From positions 19,791-83,790 of the forward strand of contig NZ_AUYB01000078.1 of NCBI RefSeq assembly GCF_001625655.1: 64,000 bases of DNA, in the 5' to 3' direction. Origin of the DNA: Pseudoalteromonas luteoviolacea DSM 6061. Lineage in GTDB: Bacteria; Pseudomonadota; Gammaproteobacteria; Enterobacterales; Alteromonadaceae. A model generated the notes under the pieces. It was not told where the DNA came from, ran no database searches, and worked only from the letters and a program-made list of their open reading frames with translations. Shown here one piece after another: positions 9,539 to 19,068 of the stretch. The stretch's first letter is position 1; each line of letters opens with the position of its first letter. The translations under genes were made by a program, and so were the position numbers.

Positions 9539-9711
9539 GTACAAAAATCAAAAAATAACCAATAGCATTAAATAATGCTGAACTATACGAATATTGACCT
9601 AGTGATTAGGTTGCAAATGTCATACTCATTGCGACTTTTAAAGTAAATTAAAACGTACGCACAATATTGTGCATGTTATACTGCGAGCGTTTGTTTTTAG
9701 GGGATTAAATT

Positions 9712-10560
9712 TTGATTAAATATGACTTACATAGTCATAGTACTTTTTCTGATGGGCGTTTAGATGTAGCAGAGCTCTTAGAGCGCGCAACAGAAAAAGG
9801 CGTTGATGTGCTCGCTTTAACTGACCACGATACTGTGGCTGGGATTCCTGTGGCAAAGCAATATATAGCTGAGCAAAACCTTGAGCTTGAGCTGATTACC
9901 GGTGTTGAAATATCAACCAAATGGGAGAGCTTTGAGATCCACATTGTAGGCTTAAATATTGATATTGAGTCAACCTCGCTTCAGGCATTGTTAAAGGAGC
10001 AGCAAAATAAACGTAGGGAGCGTGCCAAAGAAATTGGCGCTCGGCTTGAAAAACGGGGCTACGAAGGCATCTATGCGCAAGCGCTAGAATTGGCAAAGGG
10101 TGCTGAAATTACCAGAGCACACTTTGCTAAAGCGTTGGTTGATCGCGGTGTTGCCAAAAATATCCAAGGGGTATTTAAAAAGTTTCTAGCACGCAATAAA
10201 ACGGGTTATGTACCCAGCGCTTGGTGCACTTTAGCAGAAGCAATTGAAGCAATTCATAGTGCGGGGGGGATCGCAGTACTTGCACATCCTGGTCGTTACC
10301 AAATGTCGAATAAATGGTTACGTAAACTTCTGGATGAATTTAGTGCTTCCGGCGGTAAAGCTATGGAAGTTGCGCAACCGCAGCAAGCGCCTACCGAAAG
10401 ACAATTTTTAGGGCAGTTGTCTCGTGAGTATAACCTTCTTGCAAGCCAAGGCTCTGATTTTCATTACCCAACTAGTTGGTTGGATCTAGGAAGAAACCTA
10501 TACTTACCAAAAGATTGCCAAGGTGTATGGCAGTTTTGGGGAGCCGCAGAGGAATGTTAG
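9712..10560 (+). CDS. rnm: 5'-3' exoribonuclease RNase AM / PHP-domain phosphatase
   Basis: A PHP-domain metal-dependent phosphoesterase of 282 residues (the YciV family). Metal-ligand motifs are DLHSHSTFSDG near the start, LALTDHDTV, a conserved Glu in ITGVEIS, and VLAHPGRY and GSDFHYP near the end. Family members trim 5' ends of rRNA and hydrolyse 3',5'-bisphosphonucleotides. The start is a TTG at 9712 with GGGG about 9 bases upstream; translation from it gives the expected short N-terminus. It heads the plus-strand run and diverges from trp. Confidence 0.93.
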   Translation: MIKYDLHSHSTFSDGRLDVAELLERATEKGVDVLALTDHDTVAGIPVAKQYIAEQNLELELITGVEISTKWESFEIHIVGLNIDIESTSLQALLKEQQNKRRERAKEIGARLEKRGYEGIYAQALELAKGAEITRAHFAKALVDRGVAKNIQGVFKKFLARNKTGYVPSAWCTLAEAIEAIHSAGGIAVLAHPGRYQMSNKWLRKLLDEFSASGGKAMEVAQPQQAPTERQFLGQLSREYNLLASQGSDFHYPTSWLDLGRNLYLPKDCQGVWQFWGAAEEC

Positions 10561-10561
10561 C

Positions 10562-11182
10562 ATGAGTCAATTTTTTCATATTCACCCAGATAATCCACAG
10601 GCACGTCTGATCCGACAAGCTGTCGAAATAATTCAAAAGGGCGGAGTAGTGGTTTATCCAACTGACTCTGGCTATGCCATTGGCTGTAACCTTGGCAACA
10701 AACAAGCTAAAGAGCGTATTGAGCGTATTAGGGGGATTGAGAAACATCATAATTTTACCTTGATGTGCAGAGATTTATCTGAGCTGTCTACTTATGCGAG
10801 AGTAGATAATCAAATGTTTAGGATGATCAAAAATAATACACCGGGTCCTTATACTTTTATTCTTAAAGGTACTAAAGAAGTTCCGCGTAGGTTGCTTAAT
10901 GATAAGAAAAAGACCATAGGGATCCGTGTAACAGATCACCCGATCACTTGCGCGATTTTAGAAGAATTAAATGAGCCACTTATGTCTTGCTCGTTGATTT
11001 TACCCGGCGAGCAGTTTACCGAGTCAGATCCCGACGATATCCGTATGCAGCTGGAAAAACACGTGGACTTAATTGTACATGGGGGCTACTTGGTGGAGCA
11101 GGCTACGACGGTTATTGATATGTCGGACGACAGTGTTGAAATATTGCGTCATGGTTGCGGCGATGTGTCACCGTTCGAATAA
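10562..11182 (+). CDS. yciO: YciO-type Sua5/YrdC-family protein
   Basis: This is a 206-residue YrdC-fold protein. GGVVVYPTDSGYAIGCNL, the basic KERIERIRGI segment, PGPYTFILKGTKEVPRRL and IGIRVTDHP are the nucleotide/threonylcarbamoyl-type site motifs. YciO is a paralogue of the tRNA t6A enzyme TsaC/TsaC2; its own role is less defined. I start it at the ATG at 10562, one base after the rnm stop, not at an in-frame codon inside rnm. Confidence 0.92.
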   Translation: MSQFFHIHPDNPQARLIRQAVEIIQKGGVVVYPTDSGYAIGCNLGNKQAKERIERIRGIEKHHNFTLMCRDLSELSTYARVDNQMFRMIKNNTPGPYTFILKGTKEVPRRLLNDKKKTIGIRVTDHPITCAILEELNEPLMSCSLILPGEQFTESDPDDIRMQLEKHVDLIVHGGYLVEQATTVIDMSDDSVEILRHGCGDVSPFE

Positions 11183-11184
11183 GC

Positions 11185-11985
11185 ATGACTGAACAGCAGC
11201 AACAGCAAGCACCACTGGCTTTTTTAAAAGGTGAGGCCGTTTTAGAAAAGCCAGAAGATCTCTATATCCCCCCAGACGCATTACAGGTCATTCTAGAGAG
11301 CTTTGAAGGGCCACTGGATCTTCTCTTGTATCTCATAAAGCGTCACAAACTCGATATTCTCGAATTGCCTATTTTAAGCATTACTCAGCAATACGTGCAT
11401 TACGTTGAAATGATGCAAGATTTCCAACTTGAACTGGCTGGTGAATATTTGGTGATGGCGGCTTTACTGGCGCAGATAAAGTCGCGGTTATTGCTGCCTA
11501 CCCATGAAGAGATTGAAGAGGAAGAAGATCCGAGAGCTGAATTGGTTAGACGATTACAAGAATATGAACAATTTAAGCAAGCTGCCGAAAACTTAGATAA
11601 AGTCCCCCGTGTAGATAGAGATATTTTTATTGCCAGCGCTTTGATAGAAGATGTGGACGACAACGCTGATTCTTTGCCCGATGTAGAACTCAGGGAGCTT
11701 TTACTAGCAATGAGTGAAGTAATGGCACGAGCAAAAAAGTTTGAACACCACCAGATCAGCGCTGAGACTTTATCAACACGAGAGAGAATGTCTAAGATAC
11801 TGCAATACCTGAGTGAAAACCCAAACCCCGTTGAGTTTAGTGTGCTATTTCATATTGAAGAAGGTCGAAGTGGTGTTGTGGTTACCTTTATTGCTATGTT
11901 GGAGCTTTTAAAAGAACAACTCATCTCTATTGTGCAAGTAAATCTCGCTAGTGCAATTTATTTGTCATTAAAACTACAAGAGTAA
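11185..11985 (+). CDS. scpA: Segregation and condensation protein A
   Basis: ScpA is the kleisin that bridges the SMC ATPase dimer and binds ScpB in chromosome condensation. The 266-residue protein shows the N-terminal signature LESFEGPLDLLLYLIKRHKLDILELPI, then ITQQY and LVMAALLAQIKSRLLLP. The C-terminal winged-helix part is also present. The start ATG at 11185 follows the yciO stop by 2 bases. The first 25 residues are glutamine-rich and variable. Confidence 0.95.
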   Translation: MTEQQQQQAPLAFLKGEAVLEKPEDLYIPPDALQVILESFEGPLDLLLYLIKRHKLDILELPILSITQQYVHYVEMMQDFQLELAGEYLVMAALLAQIKSRLLLPTHEEIEEEEDPRAELVRRLQEYEQFKQAAENLDKVPRVDRDIFIASALIEDVDDNADSLPDVELRELLLAMSEVMARAKKFEHHQISAETLSTRERMSKILQYLSENPNPVEFSVLFHIEEGRSGVVVTFIAMLELLKEQLISIVQVNLASAIYLSLKLQE

Positions 11986-12040
11986 TGCGCTCTCTGTCAT
12001 AATACCGCGCTTTCTACTAGCCTTATGAAATTACTGTGAC

Positions 12041-12628
12041 ATGACACGCCGAGTAAGTGACGAACAATTAGTCGAGTTGGTTGAGGCTGCCATTTTTGTG
12101 GCTGATAAACCGCTGTCTAAAAAGCACATGAAAGAAACCGTTTTGCAGGATATTAGTGTGTCAGATCGTCGTCTGCAGCAGGCCATAGATACAATTTCGG
12201 AGCATTATCAAACTCGCGGTGTGAAACTTGTTGAAGTGGGCACTGGGTACCGATTTCAGGCATGTCCTAGTTTGAGCCCTTGGTTGAATATGCTATGGCA
12301 AGAAAAGGCCCCAAAATATTCTCGTGCAACTCTAGAAACATTGGCGCTTATAGCATACCGACAACCCATAACCCGTGGTGAAATAGAGCAGGTTAGAGGG
12401 GTTACAGTGAGCTCTAACATCATGAAAAGCCTGTTAGAGCGGCAGTGGATAAAAGTGGTAGGGCATAAAGAAGTACCTGGAAAACCAGCGCTTTATGCAA
12501 CTACAAAGTTATTTTTAGACTACTTTTCGCTGTCTGGTTTAGATGGTTTACCAAAACTGCCTGAATTGCAGAGCGAGAAGTTAGATCAGATGTTAAATGA
12601 TCCTTCTGTGAGAGAACAATCAGAATGA
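12041..12628 (+). CDS. scpB: Segregation and condensation protein B
   Basis: ScpB (195 residues) is a tandem winged-helix protein that binds Scp[18 protein letters not shown] opens the first domain; [20 protein letters not shown] and [22 protein letters not shown] are the family motifs. It lies 55 bases after scpA and overlaps rluB by 4 bases. Confidence 0.95.
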   Translation: MTRRVSDEQLVELVEAAIFVADKPLSKKHMKETVLQDISVSDRRLQQAIDTISEHYQTRGVKLVEVGTGYRFQACPSLSPWLNMLWQEKAPKYSRATLETLALIAYRQPITRGEIEQVRGVTVSSNIMKSLLERQWIKVVGHKEVPGKPALYATTKLFLDYFSLSGLDGLPKLPELQSEKLDQMLNDPSVREQSE

Positions 12629-13485
12629 GTGAGAAGCTACAAAAAGTATTGGCACGTGCGGGCGTTGGTTCGCGTCGTGAAATGGAAAAGTACATTGAAT
12701 CTAACCGAGTTAGTGTCGATGGCAAGGTGGCAAAGTTGGGCGACCGTGTTGAAGAAAATGCGGTGATCCGTGTTGATGGGCACGTTGTTAAAATTGAGCA
12801 AAAAGAAGAGCGTATTTGCCGTGTGCTTATGTACCATAAACCTGAAGGTGAGCTGTGTACGCGCAAAGATCCCGAAGGCAGACGCACAGTTTTTGATAGA
12901 TTGCCGCGTTTAGAAGGCGATCGCTGGATTGCAATTGGTCGATTAGATATTAATACATCAGGCCTATTATTGTTTACCAATGATGGTGAGTTGGCAAACC
13001 GTTTAATGCATCCTAAATATGAAGTAGAACGTGAGTATTCAGTTCGTGTATTTGGTGAAGTGACAAATCAAACACTGAAAACTTTAACTCAAGGTGTTGA
13101 GCTAGAGGACGGGCCTGCTAAGTTTTTGTCGATCAAGCCACGTGGTGGTGAGGGCATTAACAAGTGGTTCAATGTGACTTTGACTGAAGGTAGAAACCGT
13201 GAAGTTCGTCGTTTATGGCAATCTCAAGAGGTTGACGTATCGAGACTGATCCGTGTTCGCTACGGTAAATTAGAGTTAAATAAACGCCTTCCTCAAGGTG
13301 GCTGGGAAGAGCTTGCGTTGGAAGATGTAAACTATCTTCGTAAATCGGTGAGCTTACGACCAGAGACACAAACAAAGCTCTCTGTCATGCCTGAAAAGCG
13401 TAAAGATAAGCGTGCTAAAGTTAACCGCATTCGCAAAGCAGTCCACAAGCACAACCAGAGACTGAAACAAAATAAACGCCGATAG
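12625..13485 (+). CDS. rluB: 23S rRNA pseudouridine(2605) synthase RluB
   Basis: The S4 RNA-binding domain spans about residues 3-60 ([21 protein letters not shown]). The catalytic domain carries the aspartate in [22 protein letters not shown] lysine/arginine-rich tail (about residues 245-286) is common in RluB and helps RNA binding. The enzyme isomerises a uridine of 23S rRNA. The scpA-scpB-rluB linkage supports RluB over RluE/RluF. The gene ends in a perfect bidirectional terminator. Confidence 0.93.
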   Translation: MSEKLQKVLARAGVGSRREMEKYIESNRVSVDGKVAKLGDRVEENAVIRVDGHVVKIEQKEERICRVLMYHKPEGELCTRKDPEGRRTVFDRLPRLEGDRWIAIGRLDINTSGLLLFTNDGELANRLMHPKYEVEREYSVRVFGEVTNQTLKTLTQGVELEDGPAKFLSIKPRGGEGINKWFNVTLTEGRNREVRRLWQSQEVDVSRLIRVRYGKLELNKRLPQGGWEELALEDVNYLRKSVSLRPETQTKLSVMPEKRKDKRAKVNRIRKAVHKHNQRLKQNKRR

Positions 13486-13501
13486 TTTTGTACTGTCATG
13501 T

Positions 13502-13529
13502 AAAAAGGGCTCCATGTGGAGCCCTTTTT
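13502..13529. terminator. Bidirectional rho-independent terminator
   Basis: AAAAAGGGCTCCA and its exact complement surround a 2-base loop between convergent rluB and yciK. The A-run and T-run on either side allow termination on both strands. Confidence 0.93.
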
Positions 13530-13548
13530 AATTATAAGTGGTATTTAA

Positions 13549-14292
13549 TTATTTAGGTTGTGCGTCTATTGACTGACCATTTACATCTGCTGAGTCATCA
13601 GACATAAGGTACAAGTATGTTGGCATTAAATCCTCTGCCGTTTTTAGTCTGTCAGCATCTTCACCAGGGAACGCTGTTGCACGCATACTGGTGCGTGTAG
13701 CACCTGGGTTGATACAATTAACGCGAATGTCGGTTTTGCCAACTTCTGCCGCCCACGTTTGCATCATTCCCTCTGTTGCGAATTTTGAGATTGCATACGC
13801 GCCCCAAAACTCACGACCCTGCCTACCTACGCCAGAAGAAGTAAAAATGATGGAAGCTTTAGGTGCCTTACGTAAAAGTGGGAACAGAAAACGCGTGATC
13901 ATTGCCTGACCAGTTACATTGACTTTCATGACGTTTTCGAAGGTAGACACGCAGAAGTGCTCTAGCGGCCCCATAGTGCCCAAAATTGATGCGTTATTTA
14001 ACAAACCATCTAGTTTTCCGAATTGTTGTTCGATGGTCGCTGCTAAGTCGCGATAGTGTTGTTTTGTTGCACCTTTGAGGTCCAATGGAACGATAGCTGG
14101 TTGAGGATAACCTGCTGCCACGATTTCGTCGTAAACAGCTTCTAATTTGCTGGTGGTTTTACCAAGCAGAATAACTGTTGCACCGTGTTTCGCATAATTT
14201 ATTGCTGCGACACGGCCAATACCGTCACCCGCACCAGTGACTAAAATCACCTTATTTTCTAGCGCGTTGCTAGGCGCATCATATGTGTGCAT
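13549..14292 (-). CDS. yciK: YciK-family short-chain oxidoreductase
   Basis: A 247-residue Rossmann SDR. VTGAGDGIGRVAA is the cofactor loop, LNNASILG the structural NNAG-like motif, IFTSSGVGRQGREFWGAYAISKFA contains the catalytic Ser-Tyr-Lys triad. The YciK family sits by rluB in many gammaproteobacteria. The substrate is not established. Confidence 0.9.
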   Translation of the reverse strand: MHTYDAPSNALENKVILVTGAGDGIGRVAAINYAKHGATVILLGKTTSKLEAVYDEIVAAGYPQPAIVPLDLKGATKQHYRDLAATIEQQFGKLDGLLNNASILGTMGPLEHFCVSTFENVMKVNVTGQAMITRFLFPLLRKAPKASIIFTSSGVGRQGREFWGAYAISKFATEGMMQTWAAEVGKTDIRVNCINPGATRTSMRATAFPGEDADRLKTAEDLMPTYLYLMSDDSADVNGQSIDAQPK

Positions 14293-14542
14293 ATTGGACC
14301 TCTAACAAATACATTTGCTATATTTTATCATAGTCACGACGCAAGTTATCGAATTTATTGCAAATAGGAGTGGCGAAAGGCTACACTTTGCGTTAAGTTA
14401 AACTGGTCTAATGTCTTATTAAAAGCAAAATTACATAGTTTTAACGAATTATTCTCGGCGGCTTATGGGTGCTTACATCTAAAGGCAGGGGTAAGACTCG
14501 ACCGAGAAACAATAATAATAAAATTATGTCGGAGCCAATATA

Positions 14543-16996
14543 ATGAAGAAACTGATACTACCACTTGCTGTTTCAGCCGCTTTAGCGGGCTGTGGTGGCG
14601 GTGAAACGCTAGAAGATGTAAAACAAGATACGAAACCTGTAACACCTGTTGCATCGGTTAAGTTTGATCCTTCCAACGGCGTTATTTCCATACCAAATGA
14701 CATCTTATTTAGCGGAACTCAAGATGGTACGCTGAATATACCTGGCGAACTCGATTCTGAGTCGATGCCTTTGGTTCCAAAAGCCGGCTATGCGGATCCA
14801 TCTCTAGCAATTGGTGGTCTTGACGGTTGGTCAACTCAAATGCCATACCAGATAGCGTTAGACACACCAGCTAATGTTGCTATTGATGCTGCATCTGTAG
14901 CAACTCCTGGCTCTGTACGTATTTTTGAAGTGGTTATGGGTGCTGACCCAGATACAGAAGCTTGTACAGGCTTCTCTGCTGCGTTTGCGTGTAAAGTTGT
15001 TAGCGAGCTTACATTTGGTCCAACAGGTGACTTCGTTTCTCAGTTAAGCGAAGATGGCAAAAACATCAACGTGATCCCTGTTAAACCATTTAAGACCAAC
15101 ACAACCTATATTACAGTGTTAACAACAGGCATCAAAGATAACGTAGACGGTGGTCGCAGTTTATCACCTTCATCAACGTATACTTTACTTCGCCAAGAAG
15201 CGCCATTAGTTACAGATTCTCAAAAGTCTTTGCAGGCTGTCATCCGCAGCTATGAGCAAGCACTTGTTTCAAGCGAGTCAATTAGCGCGTCGGATATTGT
15301 GTATACAGCGGCAATGACGACACAATCAACAGGTGCAGTTGTTGGCTCTATTAAAAAGCTACTAGCGTCAACAATTGGTACCGAACAGCAGCCGATGGTC
15401 ACAGTACCAGCACAAGATGTTGTATCGGTTGCTGACATCTTTACGATGTTGCAAATTCCAGTGTCAGATGAGGTTTTGGCGCTGGCTCAGGGTGTAAGAT
15501 ATATCAAAGGTAATGTTCAGTTACCGATGTACTCTCCACTGCCTAAAAATGCTGAAAGTACGGCACTGGCCGAAACTTATTGGGAAGCAAAGTGTGATAA
15601 CGGAGTTGCGCTGGCGGCTGTTAAAGCGGCAGCAGGTGAATTACCTGCAGTTTCTGATCCTGAATCAAATGACGCACAGTGTGCCGCGTTGTCTGGTGGT
15701 CAATTAAGAGACCTTGGTTTAGACAAGCAAAAATTCCTGACCAAGTACAATCCGATTCCAAAGCAGCAGTGGATTGCAAACGCGCCAGTTCAAATCACAA
15801 TGCCAATGATTGAGACGAACCGCCCTGAAACTGGATGGCCAGTTGTGATCTTGCAGCACGGTATTACCAGTAAAAAAGAAGACATGCTTGGTTTGACGCT
15901 TGCACTAACACAGGCTGGTTTTGCGACGGTAGCAATTGACCACCCATTGCACGGTGAGCGTGGTATTGATCTTGATAATGATGGTACTGACGAGTTCAAT
16001 GCTTCAACAAATAGTGTTTTACATTATATGAACTTGCAGTCTCTGCTTGTTGCGCGTGACAACTTGCGTCAGTCTACTGCGGATTTACTTGCACTGCGTT
16101 TAGGCCTTCATGCCATTAATGCTGCGTCTCAGGTGCCTATGCTTTTGAACACCAACGATGTTAGCTTCGTAGGTCAATCACTCGGCTCAGTTGTTGCGCC
16201 AAGCTTTATCGCGCACGCAAACTTACCTTTTGAAGAAGAAGTCTTAAAACCGGCAGAGCCACTATTTAAAGTCGGAGCTGCGGCACTATCTAGTGGTGGT
16301 GCAGGCATTGCAAACTTCTTAGTTGAGTCTGCATCTTTTGGGCCTGTTGTTAAGTCAGCTGTTCTTGTGGGGGCTTCTGACCTAGCTGTTTCTAAGAAGT
16401 TCACAGCCTATTTAGCTGAAGGCGCTATTGCGGATTGTGGCGCGTTTGCACAAGATCCGAGTCGCTTTACAAGTTGTGCTTACAGTACATTTACTGCAAC
16501 TTTGCAAGCTGAAGAAGACACCGCAGCGTTGGCAACTATAGATGCCACGGTTGATCAATTCGCTTATGCGTCACAAACTGTGCTTGATAGTGCGGATCCA
16601 TTAAATTATGCACCTCTAGTTCGAGCGGTTAACTCGCCGATTTATATGAGCGTTGTTGTGGGCGGGGAAGGTGATAATAAAGCTGACCAAGTTATCCCGC
16701 CAAACACTGCTGCACGTAACCCTCTAGGTGGTAGTACGCCGCTGGCTGCATTTATGGGATTAGAGACAGCGACTGAGTCTAAGCTGTCTACAGATGGTAC
16801 TGCTGGCCGCTATGTGGTTAACTTCTCGCAAGGTCACCATAGTTCACTGCTAACTACATCATTTGATGAATTAACAGGTGGCACAGCACAAGGCCATGCG
16901 CAAGCTAGCCTTGAAATGCAAAAGCAAGTAGCAACTTATTTAGCCTCAAAAGGCCTTTCATTGCCAATTACTGATACAACAGTTATTGCAAAGTAA
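14543..16996 (+). CDS. VolA-like surface lipase/lysophospholipase lipoprotein
   Basis: An 817-residue lipoprotein: the signal peptide MKKLILPLAVSAALAGC has a lipobox (LAGC) followed by a GGG stretch typical of surface-exposed lipoproteins. The N-terminal ~270 residues match the bacterial virulence factor lipase N-terminal domain. The alpha/beta hydrolase part has WPVVILQHGITSKKEDM (oxyanion region), the nucleophile in VGQSLGS (about residue 546) and a late His in NFSQGHHSSLL. The family frees fatty acids from host or environmental phospholipids outside the cell. It is monocistronic with its own terminator. Confidence 0.88.
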   Translation: MKKLILPLAVSAALAGCGGGETLEDVKQDTKPVTPVASVKFDPSNGVISIPNDILFSGTQDGTLNIPGELDSESMPLVPKAGYADPSLAIGGLDGWSTQMPYQIALDTPANVAIDAASVATPGSVRIFEVVMGADPDTEACTGFSAAFACKVVSELTFGPTGDFVSQLSEDGKNINVIPVKPFKTNTTYITVLTTGIKDNVDGGRSLSPSSTYTLLRQEAPLVTDSQKSLQAVIRSYEQALVSSESISASDIVYTAAMTTQSTGAVVGSIKKLLASTIGTEQQPMVTVPAQDVVSVADIFTMLQIPVSDEVLALAQGVRYIKGNVQLPMYSPLPKNAESTALAETYWEAKCDNGVALAAVKAAAGELPAVSDPESNDAQCAALSGGQLRDLGLDKQKFLTKYNPIPKQQWIANAPVQITMPMIETNRPETGWPVVILQHGITSKKEDMLGLTLALTQAGFATVAIDHPLHGERGIDLDNDGTDEFNASTNSVLHYMNLQSLLVARDNLRQSTADLLALRLGLHAINAASQVPMLLNTNDVSFVGQSLGSVVAPSFIAHANLPFEEEVLKPAEPLFKVGAAALSSGGAGIANFLVESASFGPVVKSAVLVGASDLAVSKKFTAYLAEGAIADCGAFAQDPSRFTSCAYSTFTATLQAEEDTAALATIDATVDQFAYASQTVLDSADPLNYAPLVRAVNSPIYMSVVVGGEGDNKADQVIPPNTAARNPLGGSTPLAAFMGLETATESKLSTDGTAGRYVVNFSQGHHSSLLTTSFDELTGGTAQGHAQASLEMQKQVATYLASKGLSLPITDTTVIAK

Positions 16997-17016
16997 TCGC
17001 ATTTAAGACAAGATTA

Positions 17017-17045
17017 AAAAGCCGCTAATCAGCGGCTTTTTTTTT
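17017..17045 (+). terminator. Rho-independent terminator after the lipase gene
   Basis: AAAAAGCCGCT pairs with AGCGGCTTTTT around a short AATC loop, followed by a long T-run. Confidence 0.92.
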
Positions 17046-17086
17046 GGTTATATAATTTGGTTTAAAGAAATATTCGGGAGATAACT

Positions 17087-18091
17087 TTGGCATTTTTGTT
17101 TGAATATGGTTTGTTTCTAGCTAAAGCTGTGACGGTAGTCATTGCAATCGGTGCCATTGTCATTTTGATAGTGGGTGCAAGCCAAAAGCCGAAAACCAAA
17201 TCGGGTGAGATAGAAATTAAAGATCTCTCTGATGAACTAGCACAGGCAAAAGAATCATTTTTACACCAAACTCTGGATAAAAAAGAATTAAAAGCCCACC
17301 TAAAAGAAAGTAAAAAAGCAGCTGAAGACAAGCCTCAAGGCCAAGCTTTTGTGATTGACTTTTCAGGTAGCTTAGATGCCCACGAGGTTGCAAGTTTACG
17401 TGAAGAGGTAACCGCAATATTGACCGTCGCTAACAAAGAAAAGGATCAAGTATTGGTCAACTTAGAAAGCGGTGGTGGCGTTGTACATGGTTATGGTTTG
17501 GCGGCTTCACAGTTAATTAGACTTAAACAATCGGGCTTACCACTAACGGTGTGTATCGACAAAGTCGCTGCTAGTGGGGGCTATATGATGGCATGTGTAG
17601 CAGATAAGATCGTTGCTGCGCCGTTTGCTATTGTGGGTTCTATCGGTGTTATTGCTCAGCTACCTAATTTCAATAAAATTCTGAAAAAGAATGATGTTGA
17701 ATTTGAGCAAATTACAGCTGGGGAATATAAGCGTACATTGACAATGTTTGGTGAAAACACCGATCAAGGACGCGAGAAGTTTAAAAGTGAAATAGAACAC
17801 ACTCATACTTTGTTTAAACAGTTTGTAGCCGAACACAGACCAGGGTTAGATATCGACAAGGTGGCCACTGGTGAACACTGGTTTGCCACCCATGCAAAAG
17901 AATTTGAGTTAGTTGACGAAATTAAAACCAGTGATGATATCTTGCTGGATCTAAACAATACGCACCAGTTGTACAAAGTGAAATACAAAGCTAAAAAAGC
18001 GCTCGCAGAACGTTTGGGCGTTGGCTTGAGCGTAGCTGTAGAAAAGCTAGGTGTAAAAGTATTGTCTCGTTTGCAAAGTAATAAGCTCTAA
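17087..18091 (+). CDS. sohB: Inner-membrane protease SohB
   Basis: A signal-peptide-peptidase-A-type serine protease of 334 residues. An N-terminal membrane anchor (residues ~5-28) is followed by a charged linker and the S49 domain. The nucleophile is the Ser in KVAASGGYMMACVADK (about residue 162) and the general base the Lys in AGEYKRT (about residue 214). The start is TTG at 17087 after a GGGAG site. The active site faces the periplasm by analogy with SppA. Confidence 0.94.
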   Translation: MAFLFEYGLFLAKAVTVVIAIGAIVILIVGASQKPKTKSGEIEIKDLSDELAQAKESFLHQTLDKKELKAHLKESKKAAEDKPQGQAFVIDFSGSLDAHEVASLREEVTAILTVANKEKDQVLVNLESGGGVVHGYGLAASQLIRLKQSGLPLTVCIDKVAASGGYMMACVADKIVAAPFAIVGSIGVIAQLPNFNKILKKNDVEFEQITAGEYKRTLTMFGENTDQGREKFKSEIEHTHTLFKQFVAEHRPGLDIDKVATGEHWFATHAKEFELVDEIKTSDDILLDLNNTHQLYKVKYKAKKALAERLGVGLSVAVEKLGVKVLSRLQSNKL

Positions 18092-18134
18092 TACTACGTC
18101 ACACCTTTTCAAGATTTTAGCTTAAAAATAATTG

Positions 18135-18165
18135 GCCCGATTGCCCATGCGATTGGGCTTTTTTG
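18135..18165 (+). terminator. Rho-independent terminator after sohB
   Basis: GCCCGATTG pairs with CGATTGGGC (9 bp with two G-U pairs) around CCCATG, followed by a T-run. Confidence 0.8.
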
Positions 18166-18322
18166 TTTGTAGCTCTTCTTTTTATGCATGCGTGCTCAAA
18201 TATCTATTGAGCCAGCCTCTTGCCAAGTACTTCCTCATAACTGTTATTTATGCCAGTTGTGACTGCGCCTCTCGATTGATTAAATAAACCCACCAAGACA
18301 AAGGGCTACACAGCAGAACAAC

Positions 18323-18844
18323 ATGGATAATCTACATAACTTCTCTCATTCGATCGAGAGACAACAACGATACTCAAACGTGATGGCATATCAAAATGAC
18401 AATGTTATTGACAAATTTACTGAGTCGTTCGATGTATCTAGAGATGAGTCCGCTGCCATTTTCGAAGAGATGAAAAAGTTACTGTGGTTAATGCACCACG
18501 CTTCAAGTGAGTCAGGTCCAGACATCTATGTGCATAAAGAAATTTTAATCATCGATGAAATGTGGCACACGTTTATTCTGTTTACTCGAGATTATGAAGC
18601 TTTTTGTCATCACTTTTTTGGTGAGTTTTTACATCATAGTCCCACGACATTAAGCGAGAAAGAGCAAATGAAAAGTGACTATGATAACGCGCAAAGTGCA
18701 TTTATAAGTGGGCGCAAAGCGGAGTTAGAGGCTCAATATTCGTACGTGTATGATGCTTTGGGCGAAAACACTTTGCTCAAGTGGTATCAGGAATATCCAG
18801 AAGTTTACTCTGAGCAAAACATTAAGAACCTTAGAAAATACTAA
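18323..18844 (+). CDS. DUF1399-like (GRDP-like) protein, possible peptide-modification partner
   Basis: The protein has 173 residues and no signal peptide or membrane span. The central block DEMWHTFILFTRDYEAFCHHF followed by FGEFLHHSP resembles the WHxFIL...DYxxFCxxxFGxFIHH signature of DUF1399 / glycine-rich-domain-containing proteins. The His and Cys residues could hold a metal, but this is not known. It lies 23 bases ahead of a small Cys-rich peptide gene, then a methyltransferase and a P450, all on the same strand. The neighbourhood suggests a part in peptide maturation or natural-product synthesis. The ATG at 18323 lacks a strong ribosome binding site, so a start at the Met of MAYQND is possible. 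Confidence 0.6.
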   Translation: MDNLHNFSHSIERQQRYSNVMAYQNDNVIDKFTESFDVSRDESAAIFEEMKKLLWLMHHASSESGPDIYVHKEILIIDEMWHTFILFTRDYEAFCHHFFGEFLHHSPTTLSEKEQMKSDYDNAQSAFISGRKAELEAQYSYVYDALGENTLLKWYQEYPEVYSEQNIKNLRKY

Positions 18845-18867
18845 CCAACCATTTTTTTGGAGAGATC

Positions 18868-18996
18868 ATGAATAAATCAAAAATTATCAATTCACTTGTA
18901 AACAAAAACCTAGAGCGTAACAAGGGCGCAAGATTCTGTGGATGCGTTATTTGTCTTGTTGATAGAAAGCCTGGTGTTGGCCCAAACAACAAATAA
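18868..18996 (+). CDS. Candidate RiPP precursor peptide (Cys-rich, 42 residues)
   Basis: This small gene has an excellent ribosome binding site (TTGGAGAG, 7 bases before ATG). The first half is leader-like, charged and amphipathic (MNKSKIINSLVNKNLERNKG). The second half FCGCVICLVDRKPGVGPNNK has a CxCxxC cluster and a Gly/Pro/Asn-rich tail. It sits between the DUF1399-like gene and a methyltransferase, with an 11-bp stem-loop just after its stop. The layout is what I would expect for a ribosomally made, modified peptide. It does not match a leader class I know. A small metal-binding protein is the main alternative. Confidence 0.62.
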   Translation: MNKSKIINSLVNKNLERNKGARFCGCVICLVDRKPGVGPNNK

Positions 18997-19004
18997 ATTG
19001 AATG

Positions 19005-19029
19005 AGGCTGTGCCACATTGGTACAGCCT
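19005..19029 (+). promoter_or_regulatory. Stem-loop after the precursor gene
   Basis: An 11-bp stem (AGGCTGTGCCA with TGGTACAGCCT, one G-U pair) and a CAT loop lie 8 bases after the peptide stop. There is no T-run. It could give partial termination or protect the 3' end of a precursor message so that the peptide is made in excess over the enzymes. Confidence 0.6.
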
Positions 19030-19068
19030 ATTGCTGGTTGTAATGATAAATGTAAGAGGTAGTAGAAT

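Noticed and set aside
9500..9545. Possible TrpR operator overlapping the trp promoter
   Set aside because: There are GTAC repeats but no palindrome close enough to the known TrpR box; regulation by attenuation alone is sufficient.
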